From Neobacillus sp. CF12 (GTDB lineage: Bacteria > Bacillota > Bacilli > Bacillales > Cytobacillaceae): a DNA stretch of 64,000 bases. Location: NCBI RefSeq assembly GCF_030348765.1, contig NZ_JAUCEU010000007.1, forward strand, positions 1,730,501 through 1,794,500. The letters run 5' to 3'. The position numbers and the translations under genes are program-made. Below the pieces are notes generated by a model that worked only from the letters and a program-made list of their open reading frames with translations, made no database searches and had not been told where the DNA came from. Below are positions 35,075 through 45,229 of this stretch, piece by piece. The stretch's first letter is position 1. Each line of letters opens with the position of its first letter.

Positions 35075-36109
35075 TTATCTAGAGAGAGTACATGGAGTAC
35101 TATCTCGAATTATTAATTTCGTCGGAACGGTAACCTTTAAAGGTAATTTTCTTCCATTAATACGTTCAATTAGAAGTTTAACTCCTATTTGCCCCATTTC
35201 TTTTGTATACACTTTTATCGTTGTTAATGGTGTACTTGTGTAACTCGCCATTTCAATGTCATCAAAACTTACAATTGCTATATCATTAGGAACTGATAGA
35301 TTTGCCTCTTGAATTGCTTTTAATGCCCCTATCGCCATTGGATCACTCGATACAAAAAAAGCATCTGGGTAATCATTTTGTTGAAGAGCTTTCTTCATTA
35401 ATTCATATCCTTGGGACATCGTATACTCACCTACAAATATGTAGTTAGGATTAAATAGTCCATTTTTTCTCAATACAGCCTCATAGGTGGTTAGGCGTTT
35501 ATCCTCGATGCTGACAGTTTCCGTATTTGAATATTCAATATCAACTCCACCAATATATCCAATCCGGCTGTAGCCTATATCCAATAAGTGCTGCAAAGCG
35601 GTTTTCGTAGACTTAACAAAATCTATTACAACTGAGTCATAAAGATCTTCATTGGGAGAATGGTGAATATAAACAACATTTTCAATATGCTCACTAACGG
35701 TTTTCAAAGCTTTCTCACTGATTTTCCCAACAATTATCAAACCACCTAAGTCTCGTATTAGGTGATTCGTCCCTACGTCATTCCACCGAAACATGAAAGT
35801 AGAGGTAATTCCTTGGTTCTGTAATTCTTCCTCGACCCCTTGTCGAATGGTTAAGAAGTATGGGTCAGCAACTTCTTCTTCTAATGTTTTACTTAGTAGA
35901 ATACCAACACTCAAATCCTTTTGGTTAGATTCTTGATGCTGTTCAACTCTTCGTTCCAAAACAGTTTTATAGCCTAAATTCTTTGCAGTCTGCAATATCC
36001 TTTCCCTTGTTTCTTCTAAAACAGTAATGGTTTGATCATTATTTAAAACCCTAGACACAGTAGCAGGGGATACTTGTGACAAAGCTGCTATTTCTTTAAT
36101 CGTTGCCAT
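35075..36109 (-). CDS. LacI/GalR-family repressor of the glycan operon
   Basis: A 344-aa regulator with N-terminal LacI HTH (ATIKEIAALSQVSPATVSRVLNN) and a periplasmic-binding-like sugar domain (GYIGGVDIEYSNTET, ALKAIQEANLSVPNDIAIVSFDDIEMA). It is most similar in layout to EbgR/GalR-type regulators of beta- and alpha-galactoside genes. It lies upstream of the ABC importer on the same strand, separated by about 220 bp that contain the operon's operator. A GTAAA-N3-TTTAC palindrome (36128-36140) upstream of its own start could be an autoregulatory site. Confidence 0.9.
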   Translation of the reverse strand: MATIKEIAALSQVSPATVSRVLNNDQTITVLEETRERILQTAKNLGYKTVLERRVEQHQESNQKDLSVGILLSKTLEEEVADPYFLTIRQGVEEELQNQGITSTFMFRWNDVGTNHLIRDLGGLIIVGKISEKALKTVSEHIENVVYIHHSPNEDLYDSVVIDFVKSTKTALQHLLDIGYSRIGYIGGVDIEYSNTETVSIEDKRLTTYEAVLRKNGLFNPNYIFVGEYTMSQGYELMKKALQQNDYPDAFFVSSDPMAIGALKAIQEANLSVPNDIAIVSFDDIEMASYTSTPLTTIKVYTKEMGQIGVKLLIERINGRKLPLKVTVPTKLIIRDSTPCTLSR

Positions 36110-36671
36110 CTTAACATTACCTCACTAGTAAATTTTTTACCGCACATCTCTGAATGTTTTACCATTTTATAACTTATCTGCATGTTATCATCATTTTTAA
36201 GCGTTTTCAAGGGTTATTTTTATAATTTTCTAAATGTTTCTAACAAATAACCAAATATGTACTGGTAAACTTTTTATTAAAAAAATATTTTATTCACTAA
36301 AACTTTTACCGAAATGTTTAATTCCTATGTTTTTTAAGTTATTTGTCCTGTAGGAAATGAGGAAATATATTAGGTGTCCCTTAAATTACTATTATCCTAT
36401 ATCAATAATAATAAAAGATTAAATTAAATATTTTTCAAGAAACAAGAATGGGAGTTATGAATCAGTTGTTGTAAACCTTCTTCACTAAATTTTTTAGTTG
36501 TATTAATGCAATTAAAAAAGGACCGTGATTAAACGGCCCTTAGGTTATTGGTTTTATTAAGACTACCTTTAATACTTTTGCTTACTCTTAAACAGGTTTC
36601 ATAAATTAACCTTAATAAAGACAATCAGGGGAGTTTACTCCCCCTTTTGTTAATAACACCGTACTAGTCTG
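36110..36671. other. Gene-free AT-rich region between LacI and protease genes
   Basis: No convincing gene was found on either strand. The region holds the LacI promoter zone with a GTAAATTTTTTAC palindrome (36128-36140) and two hairpins that end minus-strand transcription from the protease gene. Confidence 0.7.
36513..36643 (-). terminator. Two terminator hairpins after the protease gene
   Basis: The first hairpin has a 6-bp stem GGGGAG/CTCCCC (36628-36633 with 36638-36643). The second (36520-36526 with 36533-36539, one G-U pair) is followed by TTTTTT on the minus strand and is the stronger terminator. Confidence 0.7.
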
Positions 36672-39600
36672 TTACAATCCTAATTCTTTTAGAATGCTGT
36701 CCAATGTAGCTCCTTTATAAGAAGATTTAGCTTTTGGAGCATTTGCCACAGTAGGATTTTGCAATCCGTAGTTTTTGATAAGATAGTTCATGTCTTTAGC
36801 GTCTACCACTTTATCAAAGTTAAAGTCTGTTGCAGCGTTATCAGTACCCCAATATTTTTGGACAGCAACAGCATCTAAAATATCAATGACATCATCTTTA
36901 TTGGTATCACCCGCAGCAGCTACTGGTAAATGATGGTTTAATCTTTTACCAATTGTTTCTCCTCGAACTTCATTAGACAATACGACTTGTTTCTGCATTG
37001 TAAAGTGACCTGGAACATCTACCTTTACCGTATATGAGGTTTTTTCTGCCTTTAATCCTTCTGCCTGGTATGAACCAAATTTATTTGTAAAAGGGGCTTC
37101 AACAATATTTTTTCCATCAGGGGAAGTTACTGTCACCTTTGCCCCAATGGTTCTTTGATCTAAATCATAGTTCATTTCACCTGTTGAAGGATCTTTTGTA
37201 CCTTCTAGCTGTAACGCACCATCTAATTTTGAATAAGTTGATTTAGGTGTATAGCTTTCCGTATAAGCGTAAACATCTTCCGTCTCTACATTGGATTGGT
37301 CAATGGTTGAAGCGCTCATTGTAAACCAATCAACTGGTACACTTCTGGTATACATGTTGGATGTTTTTACGTCGAAATTAAATAATTGTAAATCTTCTGG
37401 TAAGGTTTTCGTACCTAAATACGTAAAAGTAAAGGTATAGTTCATACTTAACCCAGAAGGTGCAGATGTAACAGTCACTTGAGCATCCCCATATTGTTTC
37501 ACTGCATCATTAACGGCTACATTTTCGATCGTTGCCAGATTTGTATTTAAAATAGGTAACGTGATTTTAGTTGTTTTTAAATTTTTGATGTTATTAGATT
37601 TAACACTATAGTTGACAGATTCACCTGATGTTACGATTTGCTTATCTGCTTTTAAATAGTAATAAGGTAATTGATGATCTACAAATACGACTCTTAACAT
37701 ACTGGTAGCATCCGCAGTAAAGTTTCCTGCTGCATCAAAACCGTAAAACTGAACTTGTAAAGGTGCAGCTTGCTTTCTTACTAAAATTTGATCAGTGTAA
37801 TTTCCGTTTTTATCTGTCTTAATTGGAATTGCTGGAAACGGACTATTATAAAAAGAAACAACGGAATTGCTAGATTGATTTATTTGGATACCATCACGTT
37901 TTGCTTCCTCCACTTCAGGATCGTTTAGATTAATGTTAAAGTCATATAAAAATTGTCCATTTGTATCAAATTGACTATCGTTATATTCAATAACATTTTG
38001 GTCTAGCGAATCAAAGCTAGAAGTCATGATTGGCGCAGCAAGTTCGTAGATGAAATCCGATGACGCTGTAAATGTTTGACCTTCCTCATTTGTTCCAACG
38101 AGTTTTAGCTGATAATGACCCGGTCCGGCAACTTCTGCTATGCTACTGATTGGATTTTTTGAATCACTAGTAAACGGATAGTATATAGTACTAAATCCTC
38201 TTGGGATAAAAATCGATTGATTATCATTAACGAGGATCGGATCAAAGCTGCCAACTAACCCAAGGTCTTTACCAGTCTTTAGATCATGTAAAATAACATC
38301 TAATGTTTTCATATGTGATTTTAATGAAAATTCAAAACCAAGGAATGGATAAGAATTGGCTGGCCAAGCTGTATCCGTTGAAAATAAAGGCTTAGAGACA
38401 TTAAATGTATCAATCCCCTCATTCACCACTCGAACACCAAATGGAACTTGATACGTTTCAGATGGATTATCTTGGTTGGTATAAACGACATACCCTTCAT
38501 AAACACCTATTTCCGCTGTTTTTGGAATAGATAGAGAGACATTTCTAGTAATCTGACTGTTTGCTGGTACTTTAATAGACTCCTCTGTCTTGACTTCTAC
38601 ACCATTCTTTTCGGCATCCTTTGATTCTCTTACATCCGTTTGGAAGGTAACCATTACTTCAAAGGTTTTGTCCTCTTTACTCTTGTTTTCAATCGTCACT
38701 TCGCGCGAATCTTTCAAATCCTTACCCTTAAAAGCCATCTTGCCGAAACTAATGGCAGCTGTATCTTCCTTCAATTGCTTGTCTTTTCCATTAATGATCA
38801 TTGGGGTTTTATCTTTGACTTTGATTTCCATCGTGGAATGAATGGCCTCATAAGGATCGACACGCCCGGCACCCTGTTCAAATACACTGTATGGCTTGCT
38901 TAACGAATCTGCTGTATTCATTAAGATTGCTTTTACATCTTCTGGCTCTAAATCAGGCTGTGCTTGTAGCAATAATGCCGTAACCCCTGTAGTAAATGGA
39001 GTAGCCATAGATGTTCCTGACAAACGTTGATAGGCATAGGTATAATTCGTCGGTTCGGTTGGACTATTAATAAAGCTTGGAACGGTAGATAACACACTTA
39101 CCCCTGGTGCAGTAATTTCAGGTTTAATATCATAGGTCACACGTGAAGGACCGCGAGAGCTGAAGTCTGCCAATGTATCACCCTGTGTTTTAAAATCACT
39201 CATGTCTGTAAAAGTGAAGCTTGCAACTCCTGCTTGTAATTTTTGTTTCAACGCAAGTCCGTCACCATTCGTTAAGGAGAAAGTTGGAATGAAATTCACT
39301 CCTTCACCTAAGTGAGTTGGAATATGACCCTCTGCAGAGTTGTCATTGTACATTAGAACTGCAGCTGCACCTTGAGCCTTGGCAAAGGCAATCTTAGAAT
39401 CCAATGTATAAACTCCCCGGCTCATAAGGACAATTTTTCCTTTAACATCTTTTCCTGTATAGTTATCTCCGAGTCCCACATCAACAACTGTATTACTTTG
39501 ACCTTTTAACTTCGTAATGTCGTCAGTGTATCCTCTTGCCATAAAGCGTAAATCTGCAGATACACCGTCAATGGCTCCTTTTGCTGCTAGTGTCGAAATC

Positions 39601-40802
39601 GGCACATTGCTTGCCCCAACAGTCAATGCTAAAGCTGCAGCTCCTGGAGACCCTAGTGTATACAATTTGTTTCCTTCGTTCCCTGCAGCAACTACTGCGG
39701 TTACACCGCTTAGGACCGCATTGTTAATCGCAATACTGGTCGGATACATTGGATCATTTAAGTTAGCACCTAACGATAGATTCATGACATCAATGCCTTC
39801 AGCCACAGCTTGATCGATGGCTGCAATGATTCCCTCAGCAGATCCGGTACCCCCTGGGCCAAGGACACGATACGCGTATAAATCTGCATCAGGAGCAATT
39901 CCCTTTGTGGCGTATTCACTACTATTTTTACCCTGACCAGCAATAGTACCTGAAACATGGGTTCCGTGAGATGTCACATAAGTTGCTGCGTCTCCACCTG
40001 GTTTGCCTGCCTTTACCCAGTCCTCATAAGTAGTCTCCATCGGATCCGTGTCATTTTGAACGAAATCGTATCCGCCCTTATAGGCATCCTTTAAATCCGG
40101 GTGGTTGTAATCGATTCCTGTATCGAGAACAGCAATCTTTACACCTTTACCCGTATAACCTTCTTGATGTAATTGATCGACCTTTAAGAACGAGCGCTCG
40201 TCCGCCATTCCTTGACCTTGCGATTCAGCGGACTTTTCTGCTTCTGGAACTGGCTCCTCTGCCTTCACCGTTGCATCGCTATAAATCGCTTGAACAGCTT
40301 CAGATTTCATCAGTTCCTGAATCAGGTTTGCAGGTACTTCCAGCGCCACACCGTTAAACGCATGTTTGTATTCACGTTTTACTTTGTAAGGCTTATCTTT
40401 AAGAAGTGCTGCTAAATCATTTTTAAATGTTTTGTGATCTGCCTCTGCTTTCGTTTTAGCTTGTTCATTTGTTAAGCTTTTTCCTTTAGCAGCCGCTTCT
40501 AATACAGCTACCTTTTGCGGTTTATTGTTAAAAGAAATGATTACCGATACTGAAGTTTCGCTACTTAAATCCACATTTGTATTTAGAAAAAGTCCGCTTT
40601 GTTCACTTGAGGATAGTTTATTTAAGGCTTGTCTTTGTTCAGAAGTTAAATTTGCTAAGATAGATTCCCCATTGGTAATTGAAACAGCATGAACTTTAGA
40701 TATCGAACTAAGATAAGGGGGTACTAGACTGCTAGAAACTAAACCTATTCCTAACGTAAGGGCGGTTGCTTTTTTAATGATTCTCTTTTTAGTAAATTTC
40801 AT
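36672..40802 (-). CDS. Secreted S8 (Vpr-like) serine protease with C-terminal dockerin
   Basis: About 1376 aa. Order: signal peptide ending near KVHA (residue 39), I9-type inhibitory propeptide (about 85-180), subtilisin domain with Asp227 (AVLDTGID), His279 (SHGTHVSGT) and Ser598 (GTSMATPF), a PA domain inserted before the Ser, several Fn3/Ig-like regions, a carboxypeptidase-regulatory-like region, then a type I dockerin (about 1298-1348). The dockerin has two calcium loops, DTNKDDVIDILD and DFNFDKVVDAKD. The layout up to the dockerin is like Bacillus minor extracellular protease Vpr. The ATG at 40802 is chosen because it begins the signal peptide. A terminator pair follows. The dockerin implies anchoring to a cohesin-bearing partner. 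Confidence 0.88.
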   Translation of the reverse strand: MKFTKKRIIKKATALTLGIGLVSSSLVPPYLSSISKVHAVSITNGESILANLTSEQRQALNKLSSSEQSGLFLNTNVDLSSETSVSVIISFNNKPQKVAVLEAAAKGKSLTNEQAKTKAEADHKTFKNDLAALLKDKPYKVKREYKHAFNGVALEVPANLIQELMKSEAVQAIYSDATVKAEEPVPEAEKSAESQGQGMADERSFLKVDQLHQEGYTGKGVKIAVLDTGIDYNHPDLKDAYKGGYDFVQNDTDPMETTYEDWVKAGKPGGDAATYVTSHGTHVSGTIAGQGKNSSEYATKGIAPDADLYAYRVLGPGGTGSAEGIIAAIDQAVAEGIDVMNLSLGANLNDPMYPTSIAINNAVLSGVTAVVAAGNEGNKLYTLGSPGAAALALTVGASNVPISTLAAKGAIDGVSADLRFMARGYTDDITKLKGQSNTVVDVGLGDNYTGKDVKGKIVLMSRGVYTLDSKIAFAKAQGAAAVLMYNDNSAEGHIPTHLGEGVNFIPTFSLTNGDGLALKQKLQAGVASFTFTDMSDFKTQGDTLADFSSRGPSRVTYDIKPEITAPGVSVLSTVPSFINSPTEPTNYTYAYQRLSGTSMATPFTTGVTALLLQAQPDLEPEDVKAILMNTADSLSKPYSVFEQGAGRVDPYEAIHSTMEIKVKDKTPMIINGKDKQLKEDTAAISFGKMAFKGKDLKDSREVTIENKSKEDKTFEVMVTFQTDVRESKDAEKNGVEVKTEESIKVPANSQITRNVSLSIPKTAEIGVYEGYVVYTNQDNPSETYQVPFGVRVVNEGIDTFNVSKPLFSTDTAWPANSYPFLGFEFSLKSHMKTLDVILHDLKTGKDLGLVGSFDPILVNDNQSIFIPRGFSTIYYPFTSDSKNPISSIAEVAGPGHYQLKLVGTNEEGQTFTASSDFIYELAAPIMTSSFDSLDQNVIEYNDSQFDTNGQFLYDFNINLNDPEVEEAKRDGIQINQSSNSVVSFYNSPFPAIPIKTDKNGNYTDQILVRKQAAPLQVQFYGFDAAGNFTADATSMLRVVFVDHQLPYYYLKADKQIVTSGESVNYSVKSNNIKNLKTTKITLPILNTNLATIENVAVNDAVKQYGDAQVTVTSAPSGLSMNYTFTFTYLGTKTLPEDLQLFNFDVKTSNMYTRSVPVDWFTMSASTIDQSNVETEDVYAYTESYTPKSTYSKLDGALQLEGTKDPSTGEMNYDLDQRTIGAKVTVTSPDGKNIVEAPFTNKFGSYQAEGLKAEKTSYTVKVDVPGHFTMQKQVVLSNEVRGETIGKRLNHHLPVAAAGDTNKDDVIDILDAVAVQKYWGTDNAATDFNFDKVVDAKDMNYLIKNYGLQNPTVANAPKAKSSYKGATLDSILKELGL

Positions 40803-41144
40803 AGTTTGTTTTCCTACCTCTCGCATTTTTATTGTCATCCTTGCAGCCTCTTCTATTAATCATTCCAATTTCATTCAGAATATTAAATCGATTAAAATAA
40901 TTTCAGCAATTAAGTTAATAGTAAGAGGTTTACATTTAGAAGTAAATTGGGGTTTTTGGTATGGAATTTTTTGGGTAAATATGATTATTTTGGTTAGCAA
41001 AATAACATTTTTGCAATAAATTCAGAAATCATTCCTAATCTTGGAGATAAAACAGGAATAAAGTCACGTATCCATCCTTTTTCATTACCCCAAATCAAAA
41101 CGCCACCAGTGAGCAAAACTCCCTGGCGGCGTTTGAAGGATTGT
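40803..41144. other. Intergenic region between regulator and protease
   Basis: It carries the regulator's terminator near its upper end and presumably the protease promoter. I saw no secreted pro-peptide gene of the NprX/PapR kind, no clear operator and no other gene. Confidence 0.6.
41095..41131 (-). terminator. Terminator of the HTH-TPR regulator gene
   Basis: A 9-bp stem (41101-41109 with 41123-41131, one G-U pair) is followed by TTTTGATTTG on the minus strand, 14 bp after the regulator's stop codon. Confidence 0.8.
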
Positions 41145-42392
41145 TTATTCATCATCAAGAGTGCGTTTCTTTTCCTGCATATAAGAGTGAGCAAACTCTA
41201 AGCCTTTTTGAAGTTCACCCTTTTTAACATAATAGTGAAAAAGTTTTTTTTCATAATGCTTTATTAACATATTGTAGCCAATATGATTTAAATGTGGAAG
41301 GACCGTTGATTCAATAAATTGATAGTACTTATCCTCTTCTTCATTCAGTTGATAGAGTTGTAATTGAAAGGATATCCATAAAGTTGAGTTAGTCGAATTT
41401 GCTAATTTTAGACCTTTGTTGGCTAATTCCATTAAACTTTCTTTACTAAGTAAATTTCCTTTATAGCACGTACTAATATAGCCATCCAGACCTGTTAAAT
41501 AGTGAGTGGCACTTTCATCCGTTATATTCATTGCCTGTTGGTAAAAGTCCGCTGCTTCTTTATATTTTTTTCTCCTATACAGTTCAAAAGCAAGGTTGTG
41601 CAACAGCTTGGATTTACGGCCTATATCTAAAATAATGTCACAAGTACGAATCAATTGTTCATATCGTTCCTTCGTCTCGATAAAATCATGATGTTCCTTC
41701 GAATTTAATTGAATAATCATAATCATTTCAGTATCAATGACTCTCTTAATATTTAACGTTTTTTGGAAGTAATCAAGAACTTTTTCCGCATAATAATAGG
41801 AAATAATATTCGCCTGTACCGTATGATAAGCGAGAGCCAAATGATAATAATATTCATATTGATTGTATTGACTTTGATCAATCGATATTAAGATTTGTAT
41901 ACAATCGCGATATTTTCCTGTAAGAAAGTAATAGATTCCTTGAACGTGCTTTAGCATATTACGGTCTTGCGGAGAAAAAGAGGTTTCATTTTTTTGCAGG
42001 TCCTGAATAATGACCAAGGCTGAATCCAATTTATGCTGCGATAAGTAATATCTCGCTAAAAGTAATTGATAAAACACTTGAAAGTCCTGTAATTCAATGA
42101 ATATATCATTTTCAATTTCACTTTTTAATCTTTCCGATTCTTTAGTTTCCTGCATGACCAACGCCTCGTGCCAAAGATTTAATTTCTGTCGGAGCATTTC
42201 GTAACGTTCCTTCTCATCCTCGAGAGAGATTTTTAATTTCTTCGATACTAGGTACGTAATTTCTTCAGAGTATTCTGTTATTCCTCTCTCTATCTTACTT
42301 AAATGCGTAACAGAACAAATGCCACCAACTAGTTGCCCCTGCGTTATTCCCGCTTTTTCACGATAAAACTTAATTATTTTGCCCTCTACCAT
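41145..42392 (-). CDS. HTH-TPR transcriptional regulator (RRNPP/NprR-like)
   Basis: About 415 aa: N-terminal XRE-type HTH (GITQGQLVGGICSVTHLSKIERG), then a long helical region of tetratricopeptide-like repeats (for example AFELYRRKKYKEAADFYQQAM). This architecture and length are those of Bacillus RRNPP regulators such as NprR and PlcR, which bind short secreted peptides through the TPRs. The ATG at 42392 has GAGGTG 4-5 nt upstream; an ATG at 42404 has no site. It lies directly upstream of the secreted protease gene on the same strand, as NprR lies near its protease target. No peptide gene was found nearby, so it may respond to another ligand. Confidence 0.78.
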   Translation of the reverse strand: MVEGKIIKFYREKAGITQGQLVGGICSVTHLSKIERGITEYSEEITYLVSKKLKISLEDEKERYEMLRQKLNLWHEALVMQETKESERLKSEIENDIFIELQDFQVFYQLLLARYYLSQHKLDSALVIIQDLQKNETSFSPQDRNMLKHVQGIYYFLTGKYRDCIQILISIDQSQYNQYEYYYHLALAYHTVQANIISYYYAEKVLDYFQKTLNIKRVIDTEMIMIIQLNSKEHHDFIETKERYEQLIRTCDIILDIGRKSKLLHNLAFELYRRKKYKEAADFYQQAMNITDESATHYLTGLDGYISTCYKGNLLSKESLMELANKGLKLANSTNSTLWISFQLQLYQLNEEEDKYYQFIESTVLPHLNHIGYNMLIKHYEKKLFHYYVKKGELQKGLEFAHSYMQEKKRTLDDE

Positions 42393-42573
42393 CCGGCACC
42401 TCATGCTGATTTTTATATTTTTTATTATAAGCTTTCTATAAAACTTAAATTTGTATTTACTATGAATATGCCTACATTTCTTATTATAGAGATTACAGAT
42501 TTTCTTTCAACACTCGCTTTTTAAAGGAACATTTGTTTATTTTGACAAACTTTCCTTGTCTACACACTCAAAG

Positions 42574-42602
42574 TAAAAAGACTGCAAACCAGCAGCCTTT
42601 TC
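42574..42602 (-). terminator. Terminator of the purT-OFA transcript
   Basis: A hairpin AAAAGGCTGC-TGGTTT-GCAGTCTTTT (minus strand) lies about 50 bp after the transporter stop codon, ending in a T run. Confidence 0.75.
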
Positions 42603-42653
42603 CTTTATCACTTAATAATGAATTTGTATGGAACACAGAAATGATTTTAAACT

Positions 42654-43925
42654 CTAAAAATTCTCTACTTTTTTCATTAATTGATGTTCGTTCTGCATCC
42701 TCAATTTCCTGATATCGAGACGAATTAAGAGTGAAATGGCAAATGCTATAACAAAAATTCCTGAGAAGATAACCAATGTTCCCTGATAGCTGCCTGTCAT
42801 TTCCCGCACCCAAGCAACAAATATTGGCCCAACGAGACCGGCTGCAGCCCAAGCAGTTAGGATGTAGCCATGAATGGCCCCAAGCTGTTTTGTTCCAAAT
42901 AAGTCACCGATATAGGCTGGAATAGCGGAAAATCCTCCTCCATAACAGGTCATGATCATATAAACAATGATAGAAAATAATATTCCAACGGTTATATTTG
43001 GCAACATAAAAAAGGCAACAATTTGAAATGCAAAAAATAAGGTGTAAACATTTGGTCTTCCGATGTAATCAGATATTGTAGCCCAAACAATTCTTCCTGA
43101 TCCGTTAAATAACCCCATAATCCCAACCATCGCAGCTGCCCCAGTAGCGGAAATCCCTACCAGCTCCTGAGCCATAGGAGATGCTACCGATAGAATCGCA
43201 ATTCCACAGGTAACATTAATAAAAAGCATTACCCATAAGGCCCAAAACTGTCTTGTTTTCACAGCCTCATTGGCGGTTAACTGACGAAGATCCTCTTTGA
43301 TTTTCTTCGTACCTGATTTTTTAGTTATGGCTTCCATGCCCTTAGGGACCCATCCTTCTTTTGGGGGCGCAAGATATTGAGCAGAACAAAATATGATAAC
43401 AAAGTAGGTCGCTCCTAGAATATAGAAAGTATTGGAAATTCCATATTGTACAATTAATTTATTCATGATTGGACTGCTGATTAAAGAAGCAAAACCAAAT
43501 CCCATAATGGCAAGGCCCGTTGCAAGACCTCTCCGGTCCGGGAACCACTTTACCAATGTAGAGACAGGTGTAATATAGCCAACCCCTAACCCAATTCCGG
43601 CAATCATTCCGTAAAATAAATAGAGTAATAGCAATGATTCTAATTGGATGGCTAAACCTGCACCTGCAATACCAGTTCCAAAAAACAACGCACTTAACGT
43701 TCCAGCAGCTCTCGGTCCAAATTTCTCAACAAAGTGACCTAGAAAAGCTGCAGATAAACCTAAAAATAAGATTGCCAAACTAAACGTCAAGGAAATTTGT
43801 TTTAATCCCCAACCCATCTGTTGTTGCAGCGGATTTGTAAAAACACTCCAGGCGTATACCGACCCAATCGATATATGAATTCCAACAGCTGAAAGAGCGA
43901 TTAGCCAACGATTCTTAGTATTCAT
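42654..43925 (-). CDS. OFA-family MFS transporter (oxalate/formate antiporter type)
   Basis: A 423-aa, 12-helix major facilitator of the OFA family (YhjX/OxlT-like), starting with the conserved SAVGIHISIGSVYAWSVFTNPL and containing GIGLGVGYITPVSTLVKWFPDRRGLATG. Members exchange or import small monocarboxylates such as oxalate, formate, lactate or pyruvate. It follows purT by 52 bp on the same strand with no terminator between, so the two are probably cotranscribed. Since PurT consumes formate, formate (or a formate-linked anion) is an attractive substrate, by inference only. Confidence 0.88.
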   Translation of the reverse strand: MNTKNRWLIALSAVGIHISIGSVYAWSVFTNPLQQQMGWGLKQISLTFSLAILFLGLSAAFLGHFVEKFGPRAAGTLSALFFGTGIAGAGLAIQLESLLLLYLFYGMIAGIGLGVGYITPVSTLVKWFPDRRGLATGLAIMGFGFASLISSPIMNKLIVQYGISNTFYILGATYFVIIFCSAQYLAPPKEGWVPKGMEAITKKSGTKKIKEDLRQLTANEAVKTRQFWALWVMLFINVTCGIAILSVASPMAQELVGISATGAAAMVGIMGLFNGSGRIVWATISDYIGRPNVYTLFFAFQIVAFFMLPNITVGILFSIIVYMIMTCYGGGFSAIPAYIGDLFGTKQLGAIHGYILTAWAAAGLVGPIFVAWVREMTGSYQGTLVIFSGIFVIAFAISLLIRLDIRKLRMQNEHQLMKKVENF

Positions 43926-43977
43926 TCTTCAGTCCCCTTTTCTATTTTAGAATCTTGCTGCAGATCACAAATTGAAT

Positions 43978-45144
43978 TTATTTCTGAGTTATGTTTATTT
44001 TTGAAGCAGCTAATTGAGCTCTTTTTCTTGCCTTATCAACAGATTCACCCGTACTTAAAACAACTGCCATCCGGCGGCCAATTTTTGTTTCGGGTTTACC
44101 AAAGACCCTTACCTGTGTATTAGGGACAGTCAGGCTGTCTGCAACTCCAGTAATCTCGTACTCTTTGCTTTCTTTCCATGCTTTAATCGTGTGACTTGCA
44201 CCAGGAGATAACAGCTGAACACCTTGAATCGGATATCCTAAAATGGCTCTGATGTGCAAGGAAAATTCAGACAAATCTTGTGTAGCCATTGTTACCATGC
44301 CCGTATCATGAGGTCTTGGTGAAACCTCACTAAAATAGACACCATTTTGAGAAAGAAATAATTCAACGCCAAAAAGTCCATACCCGCCAAGAGCATCCGT
44401 GATTTTTTTAGCTATGAACTGCGAATCAGTGATTTGTTCCGCTGTCATGTGATGTGGCTGCCAGGATTCTATGTAGTCACCATCTTTTTGCACATGACCT
44501 ATTGGAGCACAGTAGGTTGTTCCTGAAGCTGAACGTACTGTTAAAAGGGTGATCTCAGAATCGAAGTGGATAAATTCTTCGACTATGACTCGCGTTTTTT
44601 TAGCTCTGCCACCTGAAATAGCTTCATTCCAAGACGTTTCTACATCCTCGATGGAACGACAAACACTTTGCCCTTTTCCAGACGAACTCATAATAGGTTT
44701 AATTACACATGGAGTTCCGATTTCTTGAACGGCGATTTTTAATTCTTCCAGTGTGTTGGCAAACTTGTATTTGGCCGTAGGAAGTCCGAGTTCTTCACTT
44801 GCCAATCGTCGGATTCCTTCTCGGTCCATTGTCAAATTCACTGCCTTGGCAGTTGGTACAATATTAACACCCTCATTTTCAAGGTCTATTAATGTTTCTG
44901 TTGAAATTGCCTCAATTTCAGGAACCACAAAGTCCGGTTTTTCCAACTCTATTACTCTACGAAGCTCTGCTCCATCAAGCATGTCCACTACATAGGAACG
45001 ATGTGCCACCTGCATTGCCGGAGCATTATCATACCGGTCTACCGCAATTGTCTCCAATCCTAAACGCTGTGCCTCGATGATCGTTTCTTTTCCAAGTTCA
45101 CCGGAACCGAGTAACAAAACTTTTTTTGCTTGAATACCAAACAT
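43978..45144 (-). CDS. purT: Formate-dependent GAR transformylase PurT
   Basis: The 388-aa ATP-grasp enzyme PurT makes formylglycinamide ribonucleotide from GAR, ATP and formate in the third step of purine synthesis. It shows [13 protein letters not shown] at the N-terminus, the ATP-grasp loop [14 protein letters not shown], and the metal/ATP site [13 protein letters not shown]. Length is normal. The ATG at 45144 is preferred (GGGAG 10 nt upstream); a GTG at 45153 lies on top of that site. Upstream sits an inverted pair of PurR boxes, so expression should rise when purines are scarce. Confidence 0.95.
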   Translation of the reverse strand: MFGIQAKKVLLLGSGELGKETIIEAQRLGLETIAVDRYDNAPAMQVAHRSYVVDMLDGAELRRVIELEKPDFVVPEIEAISTETLIDLENEGVNIVPTAKAVNLTMDREGIRRLASEELGLPTAKYKFANTLEELKIAVQEIGTPCVIKPIMSSSGKGQSVCRSIEDVETSWNEAISGGRAKKTRVIVEEFIHFDSEITLLTVRSASGTTYCAPIGHVQKDGDYIESWQPHHMTAEQITDSQFIAKKITDALGGYGLFGVELFLSQNGVYFSEVSPRPHDTGMVTMATQDLSEFSLHIRAILGYPIQGVQLLSPGASHTIKAWKESKEYEITGVADSLTVPNTQVRVFGKPETKIGRRMAVVLSTGESVDKARKRAQLAASKINITQK

Positions 45145-45229
45145 TATGTACACATCTCCCTATCGTTTGCTTTTTGATTATCATAACCTACACTTTCACT
45201 TAATTCAAGCTGTATTTTTGCGTAAAACA

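Noticed and set aside
40994..41194. 66-aa minus-strand frame as a possible peptide signal for the HTH-TPR regulator
   Set aside because: It overlaps the regulator's 3' end, runs through its terminator hairpin, and lacks a signal peptide.
42418..42480. Divergent short frame upstream of the HTH-TPR regulator
   Set aside because: It lacks a ribosome binding site and a signal peptide, so it is not a credible peptide gene.
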